From assembly GCA_019637815.1 (NCBI GenBank), contig JAHBUZ010000005.1, positions 1 to 64,000 of the forward strand: a DNA stretch of 64,000 bases, written 5' to 3'. The notes beneath the pieces were generated by a model. That model saw only the letters and a program-made list of their open reading frames with translations, was not told the origin of the DNA and made no database searches. Of this stretch, positions 16,808 to 25,363 are shown piece by piece; positions within the stretch are counted from its first letter, which is position 1, and every line of letters begins with the position of its first letter. Both the position numbers and the translations under genes were made by a program. The DNA is from Chloroflexota bacterium. Lineage in GTDB: Bacteria; Chloroflexota; Limnocylindria; Limnocylindrales; CSP1-4.

Positions 16808-18405
16808 CACGCGTCCCGGGCGAGGGCGGCGGCGGACGGCTCTCCGACGGCCGTGGGCGCATCACCGGCTTGGGCGGCATCCGCGGACGTGACGGCGTCA
16901 CCGGCCGCGGTGACGTCTCCGGCAGACGCAGCACCCCCGGCCGACGCGTCGAGGGCCTCGCGAGCCACATCCTCGGGCGACGAGCGACGCGCCTCGCGAC
17001 GTGCGAGCGCCGCGGCCAGCACCGCACCATCCGGGGCGAGGACGCCCTCCTCGGTCACATAGCCGTGGATCCACGCTGCGGGGATGACGTCCAGACCCGG
17101 GTTCCAGCAGGTCGCGCGGTCGAGCCGCGTCCCTGTCGTGTGGAGTCGCAGATCGCGTGGCTGTCGATCGTCGCGTGGCAGGGCGGCCGCATCCGCGATC
17201 GTCGGATCGAACGTGGTGATGGGTGCGCAGACCAGCACCGGCACACGTCGCGCGCCGGCATCCTCGTTCCCGTCGGTGCCGGTCGTCGCCGCGATCCCCG
17301 CGACCATCCGGCTGCCCACGAGCGCGGAGACGGAGCCGTCCGCGGCGATCCAGTCCCCCATGAGCACTACCGCATCGATCGCCTCGCGCTCCAGCAGCGC
17401 CCCCACCGCGCCGTCCGGGAGGAGCGTGTGGGGCACGTCGGCCATCGCCAGCTCCCACGAGGCGAGCCGCGCGCCCTCCATGCCTGGTCGGGACTCGGTG
17501 GCCCAGACGTGCACCTCGCCGCCGTCATTGACTCGCGCCAGCAGGGCCCCCGTCAACGGGCCCAGGATGCCGTGGGTGAGCGCACCCGGATCACCGTGCA
17601 CCAGCACCTCGAGGCGTCGGCCCTCCGGCCGTGGGAGCGCCTCCGCCAGGGCTCGCGCGATGGCCGCGTGGTCCATCTCCGCATCCGCGGTCCGGGCGTC
17701 CGCATCGGTCCGGAGTGCCGCAGCGATGACCGGTCCGTCCGCATCCTGCAGCGACTCGAGGATCGCAGCCGCACGGTCCACGGCCCAGCGCAGCAGCCGC
17801 GAGCCAGGGCGCGCGAGGGCGAGGGCCCGCCCGACCCGCTGGAGCTCCGCGTTCCGCTGGAGAGCGGCGCGATCCTGGTACTCGCGGGCACTGAGCGCCA
17901 GGCCGTGTGCCGCCATCTGGGCGATGAGCGGCCCACCCCGCACAGCGCCGACGCGCACGTAGAACGCGACATCCGACGCGCGCCGACAGGTCTGCTCCAG
18001 CAGCTCGTCCGGGAGCCGGCGCTGGTCGATCAGCTGGAGGACGTCCGCATCCACCCGGAACGGGCTGCGGTACGGCGCATCCGTCGCACGCGTCGCAGTC
18101 GAGCGAGGGGTCGGCGTCGTGGCTCGAGTGGGCGTCTCCGTGCCACCGATGCCCAGGCCCACCAGGCCCGCGGCGGCGTTGACCGGCATCTGGGAGACCG
18201 CGCTGGCCATGCCGGCGACCTGGGCAGCCGTCTCGATCGCCTGCTTGCCGAACAGCCGGAAGAAGGCGCGTCGACCGGCGTCGTGGGTGACCGGTGCAGG
18301 CTCGACAGGCGCTCCGGCACCCGACCCCGGGACGCTGGCCGTGGGATCGTCCGGATCGGGGACCGGGCCGTCAGTACTGGATGACGCTGTGGATCCGCTC
18401 GTCAC
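16807..18405 (-). CDS. MtnA/eIF2B-family protein lacking the catalytic cysteine
   Basis: Residues 120-475 carry the methylthioribose-1-phosphate isomerase fold: VLQLIDQRRLPDEL, GAVRGGPLIAQMAAHGLAL (153-171), TESRPGMEGARLASWEL (304-319), GDWIAADG (350-357) and NPGLDVIPAAWIHGYVTEEG. In true MtnA the motif HCNxGAL supplies the catalytic Cys; here it reads HGDPGAL (270-276), while the catalytic Asp is kept (D351). About 110 extra N-terminal residues include a RRAFFRLFGK segment at 45-54. The gene overlaps apt by 35 bases. It may isomerise another sugar phosphate or be regulatory; MTR-1-P isomerase activity is doubtful. Confidence 0.8.
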   Translation of the reverse strand: MTSGSTASSSTDGPVPDPDDPTASVPGSGAGAPVEPAPVTHDAGRRAFFRLFGKQAIETAAQVAGMASAVSQMPVNAAAGLVGLGIGGTETPTRATTPTPRSTATRATDAPYRSPFRVDADVLQLIDQRRLPDELLEQTCRRASDVAFYVRVGAVRGGPLIAQMAAHGLALSAREYQDRAALQRNAELQRVGRALALARPGSRLLRWAVDRAAAILESLQDADGPVIAAALRTDADARTADAEMDHAAIARALAEALPRPEGRRLEVLVHGDPGALTHGILGPLTGALLARVNDGGEVHVWATESRPGMEGARLASWELAMADVPHTLLPDGAVGALLEREAIDAVVLMGDWIAADGSVSALVGSRMVAGIAATTGTDGNEDAGARRVPVLVCAPITTFDPTIADAAALPRDDRQPRDLRLHTTGTRLDRATCWNPGLDVIPAAWIHGYVTEEGVLAPDGAVLAAALARREARRSSPEDVAREALDASAGGAASAGDVTAAGDAVTSADAAQAGDAPTAVGEPSAAALARDA

Positions 18406-18922
18406 CGAGCCGGGCCCTGCCCTTCAGGAACAGCAGCTCCACGAGGAAGCTGAGGCCCACGATCTCCGCCTTCAGCTGCCGGACCAGGTCGATGGTGCCC
18501 AGGACGGTGCCCCCGGTAGCGAGGAGGTCGTCCACGATGAGCACCCGCTGGCCGGGCGCGATGGCGTCCTTGTGGACCTCGAGGGTATTCGTGCCGTACT
18601 CCAGCGCGTACTCCACGCTGATGGTCTCCGACGGCAGCTTGCCCAGCTTGCGCACGGGCACGAATCCGGCGCCGAGGCGGATGGCCATGGGCGCCGAGAA
18701 GATGAAGCCCCGCGATTCCATGCCCACGACGACATCCACCTTCGCGTCGGCGAACGGCTCGATCATCAGGTCGATGGCCTCGGCGAACGGCTTCGGCTGC
18801 TTGATGAGCGTGGTGATGTCGTAGAACAGGATCCCGGGCTTGGGAAAGTCCGGGACCTCACGGATCTCCGCGCGGAGGGAGTCGACGGACACAAGGCCCC
18901 CAGGATGCGTGCGGCGGGTCAT
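18371..18922 (-). CDS. apt: Adenine phosphoribosyltransferase
   Basis: The 183-residue enzyme makes AMP from adenine and PRPP. The PRPP loop is VLIVDDLLATGGT. VPDFPKPGILFYDITTL and VVGMESRGFIF are also diagnostic. It heads the run apt, mtnA-like, GNAT, ahcY, metK, so it would recycle adenine released in SAM turnover. TAGACT lies 16 bases before the ATG on the minus strand and could be the -10 box of this operon. Confidence 0.93.
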   Translation of the reverse strand: MTRRTHPGGLVSVDSLRAEIREVPDFPKPGILFYDITTLIKQPKPFAEAIDLMIEPFADAKVDVVVGMESRGFIFSAPMAIRLGAGFVPVRKLGKLPSETISVEYALEYGTNTLEVHKDAIAPGQRVLIVDDLLATGGTVLGTIDLVRQLKAEIVGLSFLVELLFLKGRARLGDERIHSVIQY

Positions 18923-18978
18923 GACGGTTGGCCCACGCAGTCTAGCGCAGGCCGATGTCCCGAGGGGACCCGGCTGTC

Positions 18979-19419
18979 TCAGGCCTCCATCTTCGCGCGC
19001 ATGCAGTCGAAGGTCTGGTCGATGAGCTTGCGGGCGGTGCCCTCGATGAGCCGGGCACCGACGCTCGCGAGCCGGCCGTGGATGGTCACGTCCGCGGACC
19101 AGTCCATGACGGTCGTGCCATCGGGACCGTCGGCGAGGTCCATGCGGGCGCTGCCATCGACAGCGCTGCCGGGGGCCTTGCCGTTCGCGGTCAGCGAGGC
19201 GTGGTCGGGCTCGCGGGTCTCGGCGCGCGTGATATCCACCGCGAACGTGGCGCGGATCATGCCGATGCCCACCCTGGCGGTCACCTTGAAGTGGTCATCG
19301 TCGATGACCTGGACACCCTCCACCCCCGGGCCGCAGGACGCCACCCGGGTGGGGTCGTTGACGAAGGCCCAGACCGTCGAGCGGTCCGCCTTGATGGGCA
19401 CGCTGCCCTCGAAATGCAT
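18979..19419 (-). CDS. coxG: CoxG-like SRPBCC-family protein
   Basis: The 146-residue protein has the START/SRPBCC fold of CoxG, the membrane-recruiting factor for aerobic CO dehydrogenase. Family features are FEGSVPIKADRSTVWAFVNDP at the start, CGPGVEGVQVIDDDHFKV, and the hydrophobic C-terminal helix. GGGGGAG lies 8-9 bases before the ATG. The other maturation genes (xdhC, coxE, moxR) follow at 20.3-24.2 kb, separated from it by a vapBC pair. The structural cox genes are at 35.9-39.7 kb. Confidence 0.85.
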   Translation of the reverse strand: MHFEGSVPIKADRSTVWAFVNDPTRVASCGPGVEGVQVIDDDHFKVTARVGIGMIRATFAVDITRAETREPDHASLTANGKAPGSAVDGSARMDLADGPDGTTVMDWSADVTIHGRLASVGARLIEGTARKLIDQTFDCMRAKMEA

Positions 19420-19484
19420 CGGTGTGCTCCCCCAGTCCTCGCGGTGGTGCCGCGTTCGCCACGATGGTACGGCGTCCGGCGGCG

Positions 19485-19949
19485 CTACTCGAGCTGGACG
19501 GGCTCCTCGTTCACCTGGTGGCGCGGCGGATCGTCCGCGGGCAGGATCGTGAAGCTGCCGCCCTGGAGCGGCGTGACCGCGCGGAAGGCGCGCTCATCGA
19601 AGGTCAGGATACGCGTCGTCCGATACCGCTGCGCGAGCACCACGAGCGATGCATCCGCGAGCCCCAGGCGCAGGTCCCGGTATCGCTCGACCACCCGCCG
19701 GGCCGTGCGCAGCTCCTCGCGGTCCAGGCATTCCGCGACATACGTGCCCTCGGCGAGGTCCTGGAGGAAGGCGAGTTCCGCATCGATCCCCAGTCGCTTG
19801 AGGATGAGGTGGTCGGCCTCGGCTACCACCAGCTCGGTCGTGACGAGCTGCCCCCGCTCGGCGCGGATGGCTCGGCGCGCTGCGGCGTAGTGGACATCAC
19901 CCTTGTCCATCTGCGCGATGAGGCAGTTGGCGTCCACGATGAGCGTCAC
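19485..19949 (-). CDS. vapC: VapC-type PIN-domain toxin (locus a)
   Basis: The 154-residue PIN ribonuclease keeps the acidic set: D6 in LIVDANCLIA, E in TTELVVAEADHL, and D in LGLADASLVVLAQ and ILTFDERAF. Such toxins cleave tRNA or rRNA. It starts at the base after the antitoxin stop. The pair lies between coxG and xdhC/coxF, apparently inserted into an older cox cluster. Confidence 0.87.
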   Translation of the reverse strand: MTLIVDANCLIAQMDKGDVHYAAARRAIRAERGQLVTTELVVAEADHLILKRLGIDAELAFLQDLAEGTYVAECLDREELRTARRVVERYRDLRLGLADASLVVLAQRYRTTRILTFDERAFRAVTPLQGGSFTILPADDPPRHQVNEEPVQLE

Positions 19950-20192
19950 TCAACGGCCTCGGCCCATCACCCACTCATACAGCTCGTCCGCGTCCCAACC
20001 CTCCTCTGACCGGGCGGCGCCGCTGTCGGCGATCCCCATGCTGTGGAAGACGCGCTGGGGCGCCGGGCTCTCGTCGATCACCCGCTGGACGGCGTCGCGG
20101 ATCAGGTCCGCCTGGGCCTTGCCGGTGTCGAGTGCGATCCGCCGAAGGCCCTCGGCCTGCTCCTCGGTGAGATAGACGGACGTCTTGCGCAT
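19950..20192 (-). CDS. vapB: Ribbon-helix-helix antitoxin (locus a)
   Basis: The 80-residue antitoxin has an RHH DNA-binding N-terminus (MRKTSVYLTEEQAEGLRRIA) and a C-terminal tail that would wrap the toxin. Directly upstream is a perfect inverted repeat that covers a TACCCT box 9 bases from the ATG, so autorepression and a near-leaderless transcript are likely. Confidence 0.85.
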   Translation of the reverse strand: MRKTSVYLTEEQAEGLRRIALDTGKAQADLIRDAVQRVIDESPAPQRVFHSMGIADSGAARSEEGWDADELYEWVMGRGR

Positions 20193-20197
20193 GATGG

Positions 20198-20222
20198 ACG
20201 TAGGGTACCACCTGCCCTACGT
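20198..20222. promoter_or_regulatory. Palindromic operator for vapBC locus a
   Basis: The perfect arms ACGTAGGG and CCCTACGT are separated by 9 bases. The minus-strand -10 candidate TACCCT overlaps one arm, so a bound repressor would block the promoter. Confidence 0.7.
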
Positions 20223-20256
20223 GGCGCCGACTCGCTCCACGAGCCGGACACACCCG

Positions 20257-21345
20257 CTACGTCCGGCGCGCACGGTCTCGCATCGGCACGCCGCTGCCGC
20301 CGTATCGGGCGGCGACCACCTCGGCCATGGTGGCGAGCGCGGTCTCGGCAGGCTCCCGACCACCCAGGTCGAGCCCGATGGGCCCGCGCAATCGGTCGAG
20401 CGCCTCCTCCGTCACGCCGGCAGCGAGCAGGCGAGTGCGTCGGTCGCCCTGGGTCTTGCGACTGCCCACGGCGCCCACGTATCGACAGCCTCGCGAGAGG
20501 GCGGTGACGATGGCCGGCTCGTCGAACTTGACGTCATGGCTGAGCACCACCACGGCGTCCGCAGGCCCGAGACCGATGGTGTCCGCGAGCTCGTCCGGCC
20601 AGCCGACCAGCAACGCATCGGCATCCGGGAAGCGCTCGCGCGTCGCGAAGGCGGGTCGTCCGTCGATGACCACCGTCCGATAGCCCAGTGTCCGAGCCAT
20701 GACGTCGAGCGCCATGGCGACCTGCACGGCGCCGACGATGACGAGACGTGGCTGGACCGGGAAGGCCTCGATGAACCAGGACCGGCCACCCGCCTCGAGG
20801 GTCCGGGAGCGGCCGCGCTCCAGCACGTCGGTCGCCGCTGCGACGAGCTCCGCGTCCAGCGCCGGATCCCCGGTCGTGCCCGTCAGCACACCAGACGCGT
20901 CCACCACGAGCGGTGGCGCGGGCCGTGCCCCCTCCCCCGGCTCGTGCGGCCCGAACTCCGGCCCCGGCGCATCCGCAGGGAGTGGCGTGATGACCGCACG
21001 ACCCAGCTCCCGCGCCGCGGCCGTCACGACCGGATCGACCCGCGGCTCCACGAGCACGTCCACCGTGCCGCCACAGGCGAGCCCCACGTCCCACGCCTGC
21101 TCGTCGCTGATGCCGTAGCGGATGACCCGGCTGTGGCCGTCCTGCCGGGCACGCTCGATCTCCTCGGCCGCGGCCCCCTCCACGCAACCACCGCTGACGC
21201 TGCCCGCCAGTCGGCCGTCGTCGCTCGTCAGGAGCACCGCGCCCTCCGGCCGTGGCGCGGAGCCGAACGTGCGCACCACCACCGCGCGACCGACCGACCG
21301 ACCATCGGCCGTCCAGGCGTCCAGCTCCCGCAGCAGGTCCTTCAT
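20257..21345 (-). CDS. coxF: XdhC/CoxF family molybdenum-enzyme maturation factor
   Basis: The 362-residue protein is a full-length XdhC/CoxI member. Its N-terminal domain has the SGGCVEG motif (around residue 55), and its C-terminal Rossmann domain has RLVIVGAVQVAMALDVMA and the VGAVGSRKT block. These factors hold and sulfurate molybdopterin cofactor for xanthine and CO dehydrogenases. It lies downstream of the VWA gene (58-base gap) in the coxD-E-F order. It would serve the cox-like hydroxylase at 35.9-39.7 kb. Confidence 0.9.
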   Translation of the reverse strand: MKDLLRELDAWTADGRSVGRAVVVRTFGSAPRPEGAVLLTSDDGRLAGSVSGGCVEGAAAEEIERARQDGHSRVIRYGISDEQAWDVGLACGGTVDVLVEPRVDPVVTAAARELGRAVITPLPADAPGPEFGPHEPGEGARPAPPLVVDASGVLTGTTGDPALDAELVAAATDVLERGRSRTLEAGGRSWFIEAFPVQPRLVIVGAVQVAMALDVMARTLGYRTVVIDGRPAFATRERFPDADALLVGWPDELADTIGLGPADAVVVLSHDVKFDEPAIVTALSRGCRYVGAVGSRKTQGDRRTRLLAAGVTEEALDRLRGPIGLDLGGREPAETALATMAEVVAARYGGSGVPMRDRARRT

Positions 21346-21403
21346 CGGTCCGTCGAGCCGGGCGCCCGCTCCGTCCGGCCCTGCTTCCAGTCGATCGTGA
21401 GCG

Positions 21404-22654
21404 TCATCGCAAGGTCACTCCAGTGCGGGCGCCGGCGTCGTCCTCGAGTGCCCGGGCCAGCAGCTCGAGGCTCGCCAGGTCATGCGATGGCAGGAACACG
21501 TCGATATGCGGCCACGCCGCCGCCATCCCCGCCGCCAGGGGTCGATAGCCCGTCGCGCCCGCGAGCGGGTTCAGCCAGATGAGCCGGTGGCACGACCGGC
21601 GTAGGCGCGCGGTCTCCACGGCCACCTCCGCAGGGTCCCCTCGATCCCAGCCATCCGACACCACGAGCACGATGGCGCTCGACCGCAGCGTCCGCCGCGA
21701 CCAGCGCTGGTTGAACTCCCGGAACGCACCGCCGATGCGGGTGCCGCCCGACCAGTCCCCGACCGCGTCCGAGATGCGGAGGAGCGCCTCGTCCGGATCC
21801 CGCGTCCGAAGCTGGGGCGTGATGCGCGTCAGCCGGGTGCCGAAGCAGAACGCCTCGGTGGGCACCTCCGTCCTCGCCAACGCGTGGCAGAAGCGGAGCA
21901 GCAGTCGGGCATGGCGCTCCATGGAGCCGCTGATATCGCACAGCAGCAGCACCCCTCGGGGTCGTTGCACACGACGGCGCCAGAGCCACGTCACCGGGTC
22001 GCCACCCGTCGCCAGGTTGCGACGCATCATCTGCCGTGGCGCGAGCAAGGTCCCCTGCCGATGCAGCTTCCAGCGACGCGTCCGACGCCGGGGCATCCGG
22101 AGCACCATCCGGTCGATGAGCCGCTCCGCCTCGCGCAGCTCGTGGGGGGTCATCCGGTCGAACGCACGGCCACGCAGCCGCTCCCCGGCGCTCCACGCGG
22201 TCTCCGACGGGGTGGGCTCCTCCTCCGCTTCCTCGCCCTGCTCGATGGCGCTCGTGTCCCGCACCACACCCGCGGCGACCACGGCGGCGTCATCGGGGAG
22301 CGCCTCGGGCGATGGTCGAGGCGGCGCCTCCCCGGTCTCGTCCACCTCGGTGGCGAGCTCGGGCATGGGTGCCGGCATGAGCCCGCGGCCACGCCAGAAC
22401 CGGGCGAAGGCACGTTCGTACGGCTCGATCTCGTCGCGACGCCGGACGAACAACGCGGCGCCCGCCGCGCGGACCTCCTCCCGGTCCCCGATGTCCACGA
22501 GGTCCAGGGCGCGCACGTAGTCCAGGACGGCCGCGAGGTCCGCGGTCAGGCCTTCCTGCTTGAGCTCACGTCCGAAGCCGAGCACGCTCCACAGCAAGGC
22601 GGGCCCGGAGACCTCCACCGCGGGCAGCCGACCACTGGCGGGCACGTCCATCAT
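21404..22654 (-). CDS. coxE: VWA-domain protein, CoxE type
   Basis: The 416-residue protein has a charged N-terminal half and a C-terminal von Willebrand A fold with the MIDAS motif DISGSM at 240-245, followed by VLVVSDGWDRGDP. CoxE-type proteins act with a MoxR AAA+ ATPase to mature the Mo/Cu centre of CO dehydrogenase. Its partner ATPase is encoded just upstream. TACGCT lies 7 bases before the ATG, so the message is probably leaderless. The two ATG codons in tandem leave the start uncertain by one residue. Confidence 0.88.
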   Translation of the reverse strand: MMDVPASGRLPAVEVSGPALLWSVLGFGRELKQEGLTADLAAVLDYVRALDLVDIGDREEVRAAGAALFVRRRDEIEPYERAFARFWRGRGLMPAPMPELATEVDETGEAPPRPSPEALPDDAAVVAAGVVRDTSAIEQGEEAEEEPTPSETAWSAGERLRGRAFDRMTPHELREAERLIDRMVLRMPRRRTRRWKLHRQGTLLAPRQMMRRNLATGGDPVTWLWRRRVQRPRGVLLLCDISGSMERHARLLLRFCHALARTEVPTEAFCFGTRLTRITPQLRTRDPDEALLRISDAVGDWSGGTRIGGAFREFNQRWSRRTLRSSAIVLVVSDGWDRGDPAEVAVETARLRRSCHRLIWLNPLAGATGYRPLAAGMAAAWPHIDVFLPSHDLASLELLARALEDDAGARTGVTLR

Positions 22655-22661
22655 GTGCCAG

Positions 22662-22667
22662 AGCGTA
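22662..22667 (-). promoter_or_regulatory. -10 box (TACGCT) for coxE, leaderless
   Basis: TACGCT on the minus strand is 7 bases from the ATG at 22654, and no ribosome site is visible. Confidence 0.5.
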
Positions 22668-22715
22668 CCGCGCCGTCGCGGGTCGGGCGGGACCCGTCGC
22701 GGGTCGGCCGATGGC

Positions 22716-23108
22716 TCACGACGCGGTGATCGCGACCATCAGGCTGGACCCGAGCATCACCAGCGCCACGGGCACCCAGAGGCGACGCTCGCCGGCGCTT
22801 CGGCTGATCGCGTTGAGCAGCAACGCGACCAGTGCCAGTGCCACCACGAGCCAGATGAACGTGCGGGCAGCATCGGTCAGGCCCGGGAACGCCAGCCCGG
22901 CCCGCGCCAGGACGATCGCTGCGGCGACCCCCAGGAGCGCCGCCTGGACGACCGCGGCGACCCGGAGCCGTGCGGGCCATCGCCCGGGCGATGCGCCACC
23001 CATCGCGTACGCACCCCACGGCGCTCCCAGGGCGAGCGCCAGCTGGAAGACGATCACACCCATCGTCGCGATCGTGAAGATCCACGCTGCCGCTTCGGTC
23101 AGGGTCAT
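22716..23108 (-). CDS. Small four-helix membrane protein
   Basis: The 130-residue protein has four predicted membrane segments (about 8-28, 48-68, 83-102 and 110-128). No family is recognised. A clear site GGAGGAGACC precedes the ATG. It lies between the CoxE-like and MoxR-like genes on the same strand, an unusual place because coxD and coxE are normally adjacent. It might anchor the maturation machinery or be unrelated. Confidence 0.7.
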   Translation of the reverse strand: MTLTEAAAWIFTIATMGVIVFQLALALGAPWGAYAMGGASPGRWPARLRVAAVVQAALLGVAAAIVLARAGLAFPGLTDAARTFIWLVVALALVALLLNAISRSAGERRLWVPVALVMLGSSLMVAITAS

Positions 23109-23211
23109 GGTCTCCTCCGCGTCCGGTCCCGGACCGGGGATCGGCGATCCTGCCGCCGGATCCGGAGGGCGCCCCGAGAGCTGGTCGATGCGTCAGGGCG
23201 CATCGCCGCCG

Positions 23212-24159
23212 TCAGGCTGCCCCGCTCGCCTGCACCTCGGCGAGGAGCGCGGCTGCACGTGCACCCCGGATCTGGCGCACGTCCTCCTGGTACTTGAGCA
23301 GCACGCCGAGCGTCGGGTCGATGACCTCCGGGGACAGGCTCGGCGCGCCGAGCGCCACCAGCGCCGACGCCCAGTCGAGCGTCTCCGCGACGCCGGGCAG
23401 CTTGGTCAGGTCCGTCTCGCGCAGCCGCTGCACGAAGCCCACCACCGAGCGACCGAGTCGGGCGTCCATGCCCGGCAGGCGTGCCTGGACGATGGCCAGC
23501 TCCTTCTCCGCGGTCGGGTAGTCGATCCAGTGGTAGAGACAGCGCCGCTTGAGCGCGTCGTGGACCTCGCGGGTCCGGTTGGACGTCAGGATGACGCGCG
23601 GCGGCTGGGCGGCACGGATGGTGCCGATCTCCGGCACCGTGACCTGGAAGTCGGAGAGGATCTCCAGGAGGAACGCCTCGAACTCCTCGTCCGCGCGGTC
23701 GATCTCATCGATGAGCAGCACCGGCGGCGTGCCATCGGTCGACTCCAGCGCCTGGAGCAGCGGGCGGCGGATCAGGAACTCCGGACCGAAGATGTCGTGT
23801 GCCGTGGTGTGCGCCTCGCCGCGCGCCTCGCGCAGGCGGATCTCCAGCATCTGGCGCGGGTAGTTCCACTCGTAGACCGCGGTCGTGACGTCCAGGCCCT
23901 CGTAGCACTGGAGCCGGATGAGCCGCGTGCCCAGCACCTCGGTGAGGACCTTGGCGACCTCCGTCTTGCCGACCCCCGCCTCCCCTTCGAACAGGATCGG
24001 CCGACCCAGCTCGAGCCCCAGGAAGATGACCGTGGCGAGGGCGCGATCGCACACGTAGTCGTGCTCGGCCATGGCGGCCTGGAGCCCGTCGATGGAGCGG
24101 GTGCTGACGGGTCGGGCGAGGTCGGTCGTGGGGGTGTCGGGGAGGATGGTCTCGGTCAC
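23212..24159 (-). CDS. coxD: MoxR-family AAA+ ATPase, CoxD type
   Basis: The 315-residue ATPase has Walker A GEAGVGKTE (59-67), Walker B LLIDEID (148-154) and a sensor region TSNRTREVHDALKRRC. CoxD-like MoxR proteins are chaperones that work with VWA proteins such as CoxE to assemble the molybdenum centre. It is the first gene of the minus-strand maturation run. The GTG start at 24159 is supported by TACCCT 7 bases upstream. It is divergent from the gene at 24236, so two leaderless promoters lie back to back in 76 bases. Confidence 0.9.
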   Translation of the reverse strand: MTETILPDTPTTDLARPVSTRSIDGLQAAMAEHDYVCDRALATVIFLGLELGRPILFEGEAGVGKTEVAKVLTEVLGTRLIRLQCYEGLDVTTAVYEWNYPRQMLEIRLREARGEAHTTAHDIFGPEFLIRRPLLQALESTDGTPPVLLIDEIDRADEEFEAFLLEILSDFQVTVPEIGTIRAAQPPRVILTSNRTREVHDALKRRCLYHWIDYPTAEKELAIVQARLPGMDARLGRSVVGFVQRLRETDLTKLPGVAETLDWASALVALGAPSLSPEVIDPTLGVLLKYQEDVRQIRGARAAALLAEVQASGAA

Positions 24160-24166
24160 GCGGGCA

Positions 24167-24172
24167 AGGGTA
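24167..24172 (-). promoter_or_regulatory. -10 box (TACCCT) for the moxR gene, leaderless
   Basis: TACCCT on the minus strand is 7 bases from the GTG at 24159. Confidence 0.5.
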
Positions 24173-24223
24173 GCGCGAACGCCCGACGCGAGCGGGGCGT
24201 CACCCTTGCGGCCGGCAGGTCGC

Positions 24224-24229
24224 TATCGT
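24224..24229 (+). promoter_or_regulatory. -10 box (TATCGT) for the gene at 24236, leaderless
   Basis: TATCGT is followed by 6 bases and then the ATG. No ribosome site is seen. Confidence 0.5.
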
Positions 24230-24235
24230 GGCCGC

Positions 24236-25363
24236 ATGACGATGGACAAGCTGGATTGGCACTGGGATGCGGCGGTCGGGGCCGGGCAGCCCGGTGAGCA
24301 GGGGTTCGTGCATGTCGCGTGCGTCCTCGCGTGGGCCATCCAGCGCGACCTGGTCGCCGAGCGGATCTGGCCGTCCGACCTGGTGGAGCGCGTGCGGGAC
24401 GGCTCGGTCACGCTCGACGAGCTCATCGAGGCGAGCGACCAGCGGCTAGTGGACCCGATGCTGACGCACGAGGGCCGGCGGTTCATCGCGCACTCGTACG
24501 ACGCGTTCCTGCACGCGTATGACGAGGCGTTCCCGGACGTCCCGGACTATGCGGTGCCCTTCGACGCGACGACGCGCCACGTGACGGCAGGGCTCCTGGA
24601 CGACCTGTATGGCGCCTGGGTGGCTGCGGGTCGCCCGAAGCCGGAGCCCGGCGAGGACGACGACCTGACCCCGGAGGAGTCCGAGGCGCTCGAGCGCGCC
24701 ATCGACCAGGCATTCGACCGACAGATCGTCATCCCCGCCGACGCGACCGACGAGGAGATCGACGCGCTGCTCGACGGGATCGAGGGTCCCTACGTCACGC
24801 TGACGCTGCCACCGGGCATGACCGAGGACGACCTCGCTCGACTCCACGAGTCGACGCATGATCGACCCGATCTCGAGGCCCGACTACCGCCCACACTCGG
24901 TGGCATCCGCCCGTATCTCTATTCCGAATCCATGGGTGTCTCCCCCGGTACCCGATACCGCCTGATCGACCCGGTCGCCGAGGTCCTCACGAGAGCCGGG
25001 ATCGATGCGCGCGACCTGGGCATGGCGAGCGGGGGGTACCAAACGGACGCTGTGATCATCGGGGTCACACGCGGCCACATCAGCGTGGATCTCTGGGACC
25101 TGCCAGACGGGTCGAGGGACGCACTCCTCGCTGCGATCCGCGAGACGCTCCGGCCGGAAGGTCGTCGACTCCGATGGACCGAGGAGACGATGGGCACCGT
25201 GCGCGCCTGGTCGGCCGCGTTCCCCAAATGGCCCGGCACCAGGTGTCACGCCCTGTCGATCGACGGCAACGTCGTGACCGTCACCACCGACGACCCGTCG
25301 TACCTGGCGGAGGCCGTCGCGTGGTTCGGTCGCGACGCCGGACTTGGAGCCTCCGACCGCTGA
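24236..25363 (+). CDS. Conserved-looking protein of unknown function with DUF7832-like N-terminus
   Basis: The 375-residue cytosolic protein has two parts. Residues 1-115 (DKLDWHWDAA, FVHVACVLAWAIQRDLV, SYDAFLHAYDEAF) resemble the DUF7832 type of small domain often seen near immunity or defence genes; I judge this by pattern only. A very acidic linker (130-200) follows. Residues 210-375 form an alpha/beta region with YRLIDPVAEVLTRAG that I do not recognise. The ATG at 24236 is fixed by the TATCGT box. The 3' end overlaps a convergent gene by 83 bases. Confidence 0.7.
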   Translation: MTMDKLDWHWDAAVGAGQPGEQGFVHVACVLAWAIQRDLVAERIWPSDLVERVRDGSVTLDELIEASDQRLVDPMLTHEGRRFIAHSYDAFLHAYDEAFPDVPDYAVPFDATTRHVTAGLLDDLYGAWVAAGRPKPEPGEDDDLTPEESEALERAIDQAFDRQIVIPADATDEEIDALLDGIEGPYVTLTLPPGMTEDDLARLHESTHDRPDLEARLPPTLGGIRPYLYSESMGVSPGTRYRLIDPVAEVLTRAGIDARDLGMASGGYQTDAVIIGVTRGHISVDLWDLPDGSRDALLAAIRETLRPEGRRLRWTEETMGTVRAWSAAFPKWPGTRCHALSIDGNVVTVTTDDPSYLAEAVAWFGRDAGLGASDR

